This document shows, in pieces, positions 10,189-18,906 of a stretch of 64,000 nucleotides of DNA. Both the position numbers and the translations under genes were made by a program. The stretch comes from Symsagittifera roscoffensis (lineage: Eukaryota > Xenacoelomorpha > Acoela > Convolutidae). The first letter of the stretch is position 1. The number at the start of each line of letters is the position of its first letter. Below the pieces are notes generated by a model, which ran no database searches, had not been told where the DNA came from, and saw only the letters and a program-made list of their open reading frames with translations. The stretch spans positions 19,171,623 through 19,235,622 of the forward strand of contig NC_087065.1 in NCBI RefSeq assembly GCF_963678635.1, in the 5' to 3' direction.

Positions 10189-10433
10189 CATATGACGGTG
10201 GATTTTTCGAGAAGTGCACAGTTGCGGACACTGAGAGCAAAGAGTTCTGTGCAGCTGTAATTCAAACTCACGTTAAGGACACCGGAGACCTCTGTCAAGA
10301 CATCCACGTGCGACCTAAGTGCATGTTCAGCTGCTGTGTCTACTATTATGCCACTGACGAGAAGTTTCCCCAGCTTCCAGAACCCCTGGAACCCGAGAAG
10401 TGCAAGAATCTGGTTGATGGACTCCCATATAAG
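10189..10433 (+). CDS. Secreted multi-cysteine protein, exon B
   Basis: Follows acceptor TTCTTTAG in phase 1. The last base of exon A plus the first two here make ACA (Thr), giving ..STT-T-YDGGFFEKC. It carries one complete six-cysteine module (KCTVADTESKEFC..CQDIHVRPKCMFSCC) and the first cysteine of the next module (KCKNLVDGLPYK), then donor AAG|GTAAAC in phase 0. The same signature CX3CC and an identical donor hexamer to exon A support one gene. It has no plausible own start codon or signal peptide, which argues against a separate gene. Confidence 0.75.
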
Positions 10434-10665
10434 GTAAACTTGAAACACGAAACTCATGAATCCTGACAAGAATCCTGACAAGATATAGTTCCGTAAAAGT
10501 AAATGCTGAACTCGAGGTATCTATTTGAAGAGCATTGAGTAAGCTTCAATAGTAGACGTGCAAAAAAAACCAAATTGAATATTACATGGAACGCCAACAG
10601 CAATTGTCAGCACCATGTCAGAATTAAGAGTCTTTGATTAATTTTATGCTTTTGACTTCCACCAG

Positions 10666-10924
10666 GAGTGCCTGGAGAACTACCTGGAGGCACAATGTGA
10701 CATCAACTGTCAGCTGACATGTTGTCTGATGGCGGAAGCGGAGGTGCCAGTGAACCCTGGATGCTACAACAAAGATGACAAAGCCAAGGAGGGATACTGT
10801 TTGACGAAATGCAGGTCGGGGAGTAGCTGCAGGATGGCCGACTGTGTCGAGAAGTGCTCGTTCACATGCTGCGTCATTCACACCGATCCGGAGAAACCCT
10901 CGACGACCACCAAGGCCGTTACAG
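10666..10924 (+). CDS. Secreted multi-cysteine protein, exon C
   Basis: Begins after acceptor CCACCAG (10665) in phase 0 and completes the module started in exon B (ECLENYLEAQCDINCQLTCC). A second module, with extra cysteines, follows (CYNKDD..YCLTKCRSGSSCRMADCVEKC.. ending CSFTCC). It ends in a Thr-rich linker (PSTTTKAVT) and a phase-1 donor, ACAG|GTTATT. An ATG at 10729 is internal, not a start. Confidence 0.72.
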
Positions 10925-11158
10925 GTTATTAAAGTTTCTATTCCTACGCAAAGAATTCTTATCCTGCTCGGAAATCAAATATATGGCCTAAGAAAAGATC
11001 TTTTTATTATGACGCTAGTATGTGTCATTCAGTCTGGATGAGCTTAAGAGCCAGAATCCTAAGAATTCATAGGACTATTTATTGGGATATTTGATTGATC
11101 TTTCCTGTAGTCGCTGACTTGTTGCTCAGTTACTTCGTTTGTACAATTTCGATTTTAG

Positions 11159-12093
11159 GGTCAACTCAGTCATCGCGAGGGTCTACCGAGAAACCGACGA
11201 CTCCATCTCCAGAAGAAAATGACTGCAAGGACACCAAAGACGACTCTGGTTATGCACGGTGTCTGGATTTGATCAATTTCAAGTCCGAAAACTGCAGGCC
11301 GAATGATAAACTGTATGATACTGAAGGGTGCAACAAGCATTGTTGTTTTTTGGAAATTGAGTTACTCAGTGCATCGACGGCTTCTGGTTCGACGGCTTCT
11401 GGGTCGACGGCTTCTGGGTCGACTGCTTCTGGGTCGACTGCTTCTGGCTCGACGGCTTCTGGCTCGACGGCTTCTGGTTCGACGGCTTCTGGTTCGACGG
11501 CTTCTGGTTCGACGGCTTCTGGTTCGACAGCTTCGGGATCAACCGGCTCGACCGCTTCTGGATCAACCGGCTCGACCGCTTCTGGATCAACCGGCTCAAC
11601 CGCTTCTGGATCAACCGGCTCGACCGCTTCTGGATCAACAGGATCTATAGCTTCTGGTTCGACAGCTGGATCGTTATCTTCTGGATCGACAGGCTCGACA
11701 GCTTCTGGTTCGACGGCTACTGGATCAACCGGATCGACAGCTTCTGTATCAACCGGCTCGACAGCTTCTGGATCAACCGGCTCGACAGCTTCTGGATCAA
11801 CCGGCTCGACAGCTTCTGGATCAACCGGCTCGACAGATTCTGGATCAACCGGCTCGACAGCTTCGGGTTCTACGGCTTCTGCTGGTTTTACAGGCTCTAC
11901 AGCTTCTGGCTCTACAGGCTCTACAGCCTCTGGATCGACAGCTTCTGGATCGACAGCTTCTGGCTCTTCAGCTTCTGGCTCTTCAGCTTCTGGCTCTTCG
12001 GCTTCTGGCTCTTCAGCTTCTGGCTCTTCAGCTTCTGGCTCTTCAGCTTCTGGCTCTTCAGCTTCTGGTTCGACCGCTTCTGGATCGACTTGA
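11159..12093 (+). CDS. Secreted multi-cysteine protein, long terminal exon D
   Basis: Begins after acceptor GATTTTAG (11158) in phase 1: G from exon C plus GG gives Gly, then [16 protein letters not shown]. One six-cysteine module follows (DCKDTKDD.. to CNKHCC), then about 240 residues of Ser/Thr/Gly/Ala repeat to TGA at 12091-12093. Such tails are typical of heavily O-glycosylated mucin-like segments. With exons A-C the protein is 1314 residues. The antisense of the repeat is also open and should be ignored. Terminal exon D' at 12411 is a paralogue in the same phase. Confidence 0.75.
11373..12090 (+). repeat. Coding ASGST minisatellite in three blocks
   Basis: Three sub-blocks differ in unit. 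About 11373-11535 is a 15-bp unit (GGCTTCTGGTTCGAC) coding TASGS. About 11536-11870 is mainly a 24-bp unit coding TASGSTGS. About 11925-12080 is a 15-bp unit (AGCTTCTGGCTCTTC) coding SASGS. All keep frame. Confidence 0.85.
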
Positions 12094-12410
12094 TTACAAG
12101 GATCCGGCGCGAGCACCAGACCTTAGACTTAATAATAGCGAACTGTAAATTGTATAGAAATTTACTATAAATTTGCTTCATACACCTTTATATTCAATTA
12201 TTTTTACTGCATGAGTTTTTCCTGGAATTTAAATTTGAACATGAGTTAAGCAGCCTAATAGATGAGCAAAATGAATTTGAGGCAAAAGTAAACTCCGAGC
12301 AGGACAAGAACTTGTAGCATATACTCTTTAATCATTTCTTAAGGACCGATTCTGATCAACTTCATGATCAAACAAAAAAATGGTCAAATCGTAAGAAGGT
12401 TCAATTTTAG

Positions 12411-12712
12411 GGTCACGAGAAACAACTAAGTCTTCCCAGGCATCCGACAAAAGCACCACCGAATCTTCTGACTGCGAGGGACTCACAGACGAGAAACCCA
12501 TTAAATGTCTAGACGAAATCAAAGACGCTAGCTTTTGCAACCCTACTACCACAATGTACGACAACCTAGGATGCAACCGTAATTGCTGTTATGCTGAAGC
12601 TAAGCTGCTTACTACTATTGGACCATCGACGACTGGATCGATTTCGACCTCTGGTTCTACCTCGGGATCCACAGCTGGATCTTCATCTGGATCGTCTGCA
12701 GCATCAAAATGA
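12411..12712 (+). CDS. Alternative short terminal exon D' of the same gene
   Basis: Begins after TCAATTTTAG (12410), with first bases GGTCA as in exon D and the same phase 1, so exon C can join either. It encodes SRETTKSSQASDKSTTES, then a module DCEGLTDEKPIKC..C..MYDNLGCNRNCC, then YAEAKLLTT and a short Ser/Thr/Gly tail ending ASK and TGA at 12710-12712. It aligns along its length with exon D (DC..C..YD..GCN+.CC..E..LL), but has only ~35 residues of tail instead of ~240. Its own ATG is internal and there is no signal peptide. With exons A-C the product is 1103 residues. It could instead be a decayed duplicate that is never used, but the open frame, splice site and cysteines are all intact. 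Confidence 0.65.
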
Positions 12713-13091
12713 GCTGGATTTTCTTAAATGATAAATGGAGATTTATATGAACTACTTAATGAATTTAACTTTAACTCTATTTGTCTGTTAGGTATTCTTT
12801 GATAAACTACCACTGCAACAAAAAGGAGCAAGCCAATAGGATGAGCTGAAGGTACCATTTTGGAATACCAAACATGGCTAGTCAGGAATTGATTGCCTTT
12901 GCAGCCGTGTATCGGAAAACAGATTTGAGGAATAATTTTTTGCTGAATACGACTCGCAACAACAGACGAAAAACGAAGTGTGCAAAGTTTTGGTAAGGTG
13001 GCATGAATCTATAGAACTACCATTCAGATAAGCATTACCAAAATGATGCATCCACTTCAAAGCACAAAAACTGAGGCAAATAAAATCACAA
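12713..13091. other. 3' flank, nothing recognised
   Basis: AT-rich sequence after terminal exon D'. No canonical AATAAA close to either stop could be picked out with confidence. Confidence 0.4.
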
Positions 13092-13260
13092 ATAGGCTCG
13101 TATCAGGGCGAAGCCCTGAATGATCTGACTGCCTTTGAATGTAAATGGAACAGTAGTAACATTTAAATAAAAGGTACAAAAATAAAATAAAAGATTTTTT
13201 TGTGAAAATCATGACCTTACATGTCATATGCAGTACAGAGTGATTAATTTTGCTCATAGT
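13092..13260 (+). repeat. Family B element, copy 1 (head only)
   Basis: Head motif GGCTCGTATCAGGGCGAAGC, then CAGTAGTAACAT and GAAAATCAT..GTACAGAGTGA, shared with 13819-14333 and 15747-16280. Contains a perfect hairpin CAGGGC-GAA-GCCCTG at 13104-13118. Ends where a family C element begins. Confidence 0.6.
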
Positions 13261-13605
13261 CAGGGGTGAATCTAGGAATTTCTCGATTGTATTTTCACGA
13301 AAAAATGTATATCGACTAACTAAATTGATCTCTGAGTTCTCCCAAACAACTAAAAAGACACAAATTTGACCAAATTTTCTGCGCCACAGGCAAATTTTTG
13401 AAAAAAGGCACTTTAAGGAAAATTACGACCAAAAACTCGCCTTTTTGGCGCGGGATCCCCCATCTAAATTAGTAAAGATTGGCGCCAAAGGCGCCTTTAG
13501 AAAATTTTTAGGGTCCGTCAGCAAATATGGATAATTCAAAATAGTACAAAGGGGGGACCCTTTGGGTCGGTAGGGGGTTGAATCCCTAAGAAAGAGTGTC
13601 CGCCA
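13261..13605. mobile_element. Family C hAT-like MITE, copy 1 (one end degraded)
   Basis: Starts CAGGGGTGAATCTAGGAA. It shares GCGCC..CCTTTAGAAAA, TTTTAGGGTC, ATAGTACAAAGGGGG and TTTGGGTC with the element at 44745-45094, which has intact CAGGGG ends. CAGGGGCGGATCCA-type termini are characteristic of hAT-derived MITEs. Confidence 0.55.
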
Positions 13606-13818
13606 GGTCAATTGGTACAACTGCGACTCAAGCCTGCTACGATTTTCGGTCGAACGTAAACGTTGCCAAGCAAGCGTTTACCAATTTGCATTGCTCACCT
13701 TGAAACTTCTTAAGTTTGATTTTCAGTATCTTTCTCTGGCACTATCAAACCAAATTTTTTTGCAGGCATTTTGACTAGCTAGGAGCTAAATTAGTCAACA
13801 AATGGCATAGTAAACAAG

Positions 13819-14333
13819 ACTGCTCGTATCAGGGTTTAAGGTTTATGGACCAATAATAACATTCTAAAATAAAATGTAATAAAACAACATGAAATTTTTT
13901 TTTCTAAAATTTGAAATTTTTTATGAAAATCATCCCCCCACACGCCATATTAAGTACAGAGTGAGAGATTTTGCTCCTTTTAACAAACCAATTATTGCAT
14001 ATAATCTTCTTTGAATCAATTTGAAACGAGTTCTAACACGGATTAAACCTCGCTTACGCGTTAATAGCGCGAAATATATCGCGTGTTAATTGTCCCAAAA
14101 TGGCCGAAATGACCAAAATGGCAATTTTTAAACCCTCATAACTTTACCAAAAAGGATCACAGGTGAAATATCATTTCAAAATTAAGCTCAGGACAACAAT
14201 AACTTTCGAATGATGTTAGTAAAAATTGATAAAAAAAAGGCTAGTTAAAAAGTCGAAATTTGTCTGAAGAAAAAAAACTCACCCCGAGCACAAATATTCC
14301 GTTACTTTTGTTACGAAAGTCGGAACAAAAATG
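13819..14333 (+). repeat. Family B element, copy 2
   Basis: Head AAGACTGCTCGTATCAGGG, internal CACACGCCATATTAAGTACAG, CTTACGCGTTAATAGCGCGA, GAGCACAAATATTCCGTTAC, and end GAAAGTCGGAACAAAAAT. The head hairpin is deleted here. About 515 bp, no ORF. Confidence 0.65.
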
Positions 14334-14690
14334 CATTTCTGGGACAGTGTTGAGCGGTTTCGACCAAAAAATGACGTTATTTTTACATGCGCTGTCCCTT
14401 CAAAATTATTTGTAATGTGCGCTGAAGCCGCCAATTGAAAGTTTTAAGTTTGGTCCGCCGAAAATGGCTTTTGTAAAACAGTACCAAAATAGTACCTAAA
14501 TTAGTGCTGAAATTAGTTGTCGCGAAGTTGTGATTTAATATGTGAAGTCTTTTTCGAAAAGACAAGCCCAGCCAGTCCCGTTTCTCTAACATATATCGAT
14601 CATTACGAGACGAAACTGTGGACTATATGTATGTGTAAGCCCTTGAAATCCAGGTACAATGTCTCCTTTAACATTTTACAAATTCATCGG

Positions 14691-14768
14691 CACATTCTAA
14701 GGAGACGCATGATCGAAAAAGATCAATGGCACATTCTAAGGAGACACATGATCGAAAAAGATCAATAA
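14691..14768 (+). repeat. 39-bp tandem repeat, two copies
   Basis: Two 39-bp units starting CACATTCTAAGGAGAC at 14691 and 14730. They differ at one internal base (CGCATG vs CACATG) and near the end of the unit. Confidence 0.85.
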
Positions 14769-14789
14769 GAGCAGTTTTATTGCGGAACC

Positions 14790-15525
14790 CACTTGACTAT
14801 ATAAAAAACATCGGAGGTGAAAAGTCTTTTTTACATTTGAGCTCAGGAAGTCGATATCTTCAATAGGGTATAAAAAAAAATCCATTACGAGGCCCAGCTG
14901 TGCATTCTGTGCATTGTATGCTGATTCGACAACAGGCCAAAATCAGATTTGTCGCGGAATTCACATCATTGCCATTTTTCTTTGATCTCCTTTGCTGTTA
15001 TGGATTCCACAAACAAATACTTAAATACTGTTCCGCTCAAAATTGCTTCAAAAATAGACAAATTTGCGCAATCAACAACCGTTTTTGCAGAATCCAAAAC
15101 AATTTGTGGAGTCCACAAACAAAGAATAAGACAAGTCTATAGATAAGAATTCCAGCTCTAGATTTTGATTAATCAGTACTGTAAGTTCAGTATTGAACAA
15201 AATTCGGAATCCACTTACAGCTTGCGGAATCCAAAACAACTAGCTATATTCGCTTGTTGCGGAATCCGCGACACAACAAATGTGCCGATAAAGTTTACGT
15301 TACACTCATAAGTACGCAGAATCCACGGAAGTTTTGTAAGTGCAATCCACTTACATTTTGGAACATGTTTGAAGATTAGTTTTTGGAATCCAGGAACATA
15401 CAGAAACAAAATTGTGCGCCTATCCAGTGCACAGTGTGGCCTCGTAATGTCGATTGGTGAAAATTGACTGAATAAAAAAACCACACCGAGCATATATGTT
15501 CCGTATTCTTCGAAAGTCGGAACAA
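14790..15525 (+). repeat. Family B element, copy 4, split by a nested MITE
   Basis: 14813-14880 (GGTGAAAAGTC..TTTGAGCTCAGGA..ATATCTTC) and 15443-15525 (ACACCGAGCATATATGTTCC..GAAAGTCGGAACAAAAA) match consecutive parts of family B copy 3; the sequence between them is the MITE at 14883-15442. Confidence 0.5.
14883..15442. mobile_element. MITE with CATTACGAGGCC termini and sub-terminal GGAATCCA repeats
   Basis: The left end is CATTACGAGGCCCAGCTGTG and the right end, reverse complemented, is CATTACGAGGCCACACTGTG. Between them the octamer GGAATCCA or a close variant recurs about ten times (near 14954, 15002, 15087, 15108, 15206, 15223, 15259, 15315, 15342, 15382), mostly in one orientation. Repeated short motifs near the ends are typical transposase-binding arrays. 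No ORF of its own. Confidence 0.6.
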
Positions 15526-15746
15526 AAACTGAGACAGAGAATTTTTGTGCTTTGAAGTTCTTTTATTAAGTTAATTTATCACTCACGCAGAAAAGACGAC
15601 ACTAATTTAATTCTATTTTTGTGATTCGATAAGTCACAGTAACCGGCTAACCTTGTACTAGTTATCTTTTTTTGCGAGCGGTTACCAAAAAGCCATATGT
15701 TTGTTGCCATATCTTACCTACAATTATAAACACCAAGTTAGACAAG

Positions 15747-16280
15747 ACTGCTCGTATCAGGGCGAAGTCCTGAATGTTCCTACTGCCTTTTAAGGTTTTA
15801 TGGAGCAGTAGTAACATCAAAAAAATAAATGTAATAAAAGTAAAACGAAAACTTTTTTTTCTAAAATTTGAAATTTTTTAATGAAAATCATCCCCCACAC
15901 GCCATATAAAGTACAAAAAGATAGACTTCGCTCCTTGTAACAAAGCAATTATGGCAAATAAGCTTCTTTCAACCAATTTGGAACGATTTTAAGACGGATT
16001 AACTATCCGCTTACGCGTTAATAGCGCGAAATATATCGCAAGTTAATTGTCCCAAATTGGCCAAAATGGCAATCTTTAAACCCCCATAACGTTACGAAAG
16101 ATGATCACAGGTGAAATATCTTTTCAAATTTGAGCTCAGGACAACAATAGCTTTCGAATGATACAAAAAAATTCCGTCAAAAATGGCTAGTTAAGAAGTC
16201 CAAATTTGTCTGAAGAAAAAAACCCACCCCGAGCACAAATTTTCCGTTACTTTCGTATCGAAAGTCGGAACAAAAAGTGA
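15747..16280 (+). repeat. Family B element, copy 3 (most complete)
   Basis: Runs from GACTGCTCGTATCAGGGCG to GAAAGTCGGAACAAAAAG. The head hairpin is CAGGGC-GAA-GTCCTG, where one pair has become a G-T wobble. Contains CTTACGCGTTAATAGCGCGA. No ORF. Confidence 0.65.
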
Positions 16281-17245
16281 AACAAATAAGAACTTTTGTC
16301 CTCAGAGTATTTTGAATAGTGTCGCTAATTGACTAGAGACTGATACTAAATATGAATCTGATTAGCATCTAATCAACATCGAAGGTCAAATAATCAAAAT
16401 TATATACAAATCACAACCTTTCCCGTTACGAAAACTTTAAAAGCTACGTACTTCTGATTTAGGAATATATACACCCAAAAATTGTCAATACTGACAGCCA
16501 TAAAAATGAGAAAACCATTTTGGGTCTAATTTTTGTTGAAATCCTTGTCGGATTCATCTAAAAGATTCTTGTTATCCTGATCAACCGTTGATCAGATAGC
16601 ACATCCGGTTTCTCAGTTGACCTCGCCCTGAATTATAGATTCAAAAAGTGCGATTTAAAACTGGTTGAATTAGCTTTTGTCGCAACTTCTAGAGATATCG
16701 ACCGAATAGTACCCGCTGTGGCGTGGGTATCATATGACCACGACAATGTTGTTTCTGCAACCATGATCGGTATTGGTATATGAAGCGAATAAGAGATAGG
16801 CATAAAAATTCGAAGTAGATCACCTCTGAATGCATTATGCCAAAATCCGTTTAATCGGAGTGTCGTATATGATCACGACCATGATGTCTGATGGCTCTAG
16901 TTAATAAACTCTTTTTCCCCAAAAAATTTTGGAGTCCAACATTTTTCTTGGGTCTGGTCATTCTCTTGAGAGGCTGCTGTGAGACGACCAACAACCTAGT
17001 GGGGAGATCTGCGCATATGTCGGCTCAGCTTCGGATCCTGACACATCCATAGGGTCAGACTCTATATGTGTCCAGTTGAACGGTTGACTGTCCAACAGGA
17101 TCATATCTGAAGAGTGTCGGCTCATGTGATGTTCAGATCAAACATAACATCACGAGACGGACTCACCTACCCACAAGGTGTCGTGTTATTATTTGTTACG
17201 TCAACGAATTAATTGTCGATAATGTTATCCCACGGATCTAACACG
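16281..17245. other. Unassigned unique sequence
   Basis: Less AT-rich than its neighbours. Contains the perfect inverted repeat TGATCAAC-C-GTTGATCA (16579-16595) and a loosely repeated GTATCATATGACCACGAC motif (about 16726 and 16865). No coding frame is convincing. Confidence 0.35.
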
Positions 17246-17290
17246 ATGGATGAAACCAAGAACAAAGGAACAGATTCAGCTATCACAGGA
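17246..17290 (+). CDS. Possible first exon (15 codons)
   Basis: ATGGATGAAACCAAG.. reads MDETKNKGTDSAITG and is followed immediately by a strong donor, GTGAGTATGG. The hydrophilic peptide plus consensus donor suggest a first coding exon, but no partner exon was identified. Chance cannot be excluded for so short a stretch. Confidence 0.2.
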
Positions 17291-17598
17291 GTGAGTATGG
17301 TATATTTTTGTGCTTTGAAGTGACTATTTGTCTTTCACTGAGAAAAAGTACGTTGGGGAGATTCCACCACAGTCTTTTTTGGTGAAAACATCTTTCTTTT
17401 GCCAGCTAAATCTGGAGTTTTATTCTAGATTGAGAAGTTTGGCCGCGTTTTTACCGAAATCTTGAGGGACTTGGGAGAAGTTTACCTTTGAGCGCCTAAT
17501 CTGATTATCTGAGTTTTTGTCCATTTTCTAAAGGTACGGTGTAGAGGGAGTTGATGATATTTCATTGACAAGAAAAAAACTGTAATTCGCCGTTTTTC

Positions 17599-17835
17599 CT
17601 ACTTAGATTTTCTATAAGAATACTTTTCAGAACATATTTTGTGAAGCGTTTTGATTGAGGCAGAGAATTTGTGGGAAGATACGTTGGCTGCTAGCGGAAC
17701 ATTGTCCTCAATATCCATGGTCGTCGGAGAGCTGTTCATTTCCACTTCAAGGTGTCCCTCATCCGCCCCGTCATTCAGTTCCAAGTTGTGTGCTTGTCTT
17801 TCCGAGAAAATTGCTTGTCCTCGTTTTAAATTATT
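17599..17835 (-). CDS. Exon-like minus-strand coding segment, unknown product
   Basis: An open frame following acceptor TTCTTCATAG on the minus strand (AG at 17837-17836). Residues start NNLKRGQAIFSERQAHNLEL and continue acidic (DGADEGHLEVEMNSSPTTMD, IEDNVPLAANVSS). It stops at TAG 17599-17601, where a donor-like GTAGGA overlaps the stop. The first ~70 bases are repeated at 21842-21915, where a one-base deletion breaks the frame, so the tandem-duplication boundary falls inside this segment. It could be host exon or retroelement sequence. Confidence 0.35.
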   Translation of the reverse strand, partial: NNLKRGQAIFSERQAHNLELNDGADEGHLEVEMNSSPTTMDIEDNVPLAANVSSHKFSASIKTLHKICSEKYSYRKSK

Positions 17836-18369
17836 CTATGAAGAACTAAAAAAAAAGTTTTTTTTTCCACCGGGTGTTAGCAGCTCGGTTTCAATGTTTT
17901 CAAAAAGAGTCCGCTTGATGGACAATTGCTTAGCTTTTCTCAGTTTACAAACACTTTTTTCGAGAGAAGTGTGAAGTTGAACTTTTTGAAGGACATGGTC
18001 AAAAATTTTGTTCTTTATAAAAGCTCCTCCGCTGCACATTTCACAATTTCGTTTTTACAATTTTCACCCAACAAAATAACATCAGAAGATAAAAAGCATT
18101 CCCATGGTCCTTTCTAAGATTTCGAGGAAACCCGTGCAAAGGGCAATAATTGTTTAGGAAGGTAATAACTGAAAGTGATGAAGTGCTTTGAACTGTTTTT
18201 CCGGAAAGAAATTTTGTAAAACAATCATTAAAACTTCTTTATTCCTCAGGAAGCCTTCAGTGGTCCAGCGAAATGTAGTATTACGTATTCTTTCTGGAAT
18301 GACAAATTCGAAACTAAGTCATGTGATAAGATTTTTAGTTTATTTTAAGGTTCTTGCAGTTTTCAAGCA

Positions 18370-18525
18370 ATGTTGACACAGCTTGCCCTGGTGGTGTATC
18401 GTCTGGAAGATGTGCGACCACCAGTTGTATTCGGCCATGAACTGCAACCCGAATGGTTCCGGGTATGTTTTGTGTACAATGGATTAAAGGGCCCTGTGTT
18501 TAGCAGTAGAGCCAACAGCTTGTAG
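18370..18525 (+). CDS. 51-codon coding-like island opposite the LINE
   Basis: ATG to TAG, 51 codons, GC-richer than its surroundings (MLTQLALVVYRLEDVRPPV.. to ..SSRANSL). The same bases on the minus strand also read as a plausible peptide (..GLQFMAEYNWWSHIF..GKLCQHCL) that would be LINE-sense. The copy at 22427-22582 is identical. I cannot decide which strand, if either, is coding. Confidence 0.25.
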   Translation: MLTQLALVVYRLEDVRPPVVFGHELQPEWFRVCFVYNGLKGPVFSSRANSL

Positions 18526-18906
18526 AACCAACACAACGAGATATTGTAATTGGAATGTAGATCATCTGCATAGTTATTGATGTAATATGCTTTTACTCCT
18601 AATGTTCTGATTTATTTGAGCAACAAGATTAACTCCCAGATGATCTTATCAACTTTCACAGCAATTGTAAACCTTTTCCTAACGGATTTACTGAAACCAA
18701 ATCGTTTATTCGATACAGTGAAGAAAGTACAATCTGCAAAATCATTCACTGCATCAGGGTAGCTAGAACAGGCTGTTCAGCCTAACAAGTAGCTACCCCC
18801 GGGATAACTATAACATTTAAGCAACGACAAAGATCAGGTCATGCTAATTAGAAAGAGTATCGATCAGCTGTACATTATCAATAATGTAGTTTTCCTTGAA
18901 GACTTT

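Noticed and set aside
10729..10932. Small independent gene starting at ATG 10729
   Set aside because: The upstream part of exon C is in the same frame and completes a cysteine module begun in exon B, so the ATG is internal.
11250..12116. 288-codon minus-strand frame rich in [10 protein letters not shown]
   Set aside because: It is the antisense of the in-frame ASGST minisatellite of exon D; open only because the repeat unit lacks stops on that strand.
15215..15493. 92-codon minus-strand ORF
   Set aside because: Lies across a MITE and its junction with family B; the apparent peptide repeats come from the GGAATCCA array.
13092..16280. CRISPR-like array of spaced repeats
   Set aside because: Repeats are dispersed element copies of ~500 bp and short irregular motifs; the window is eukaryotic.
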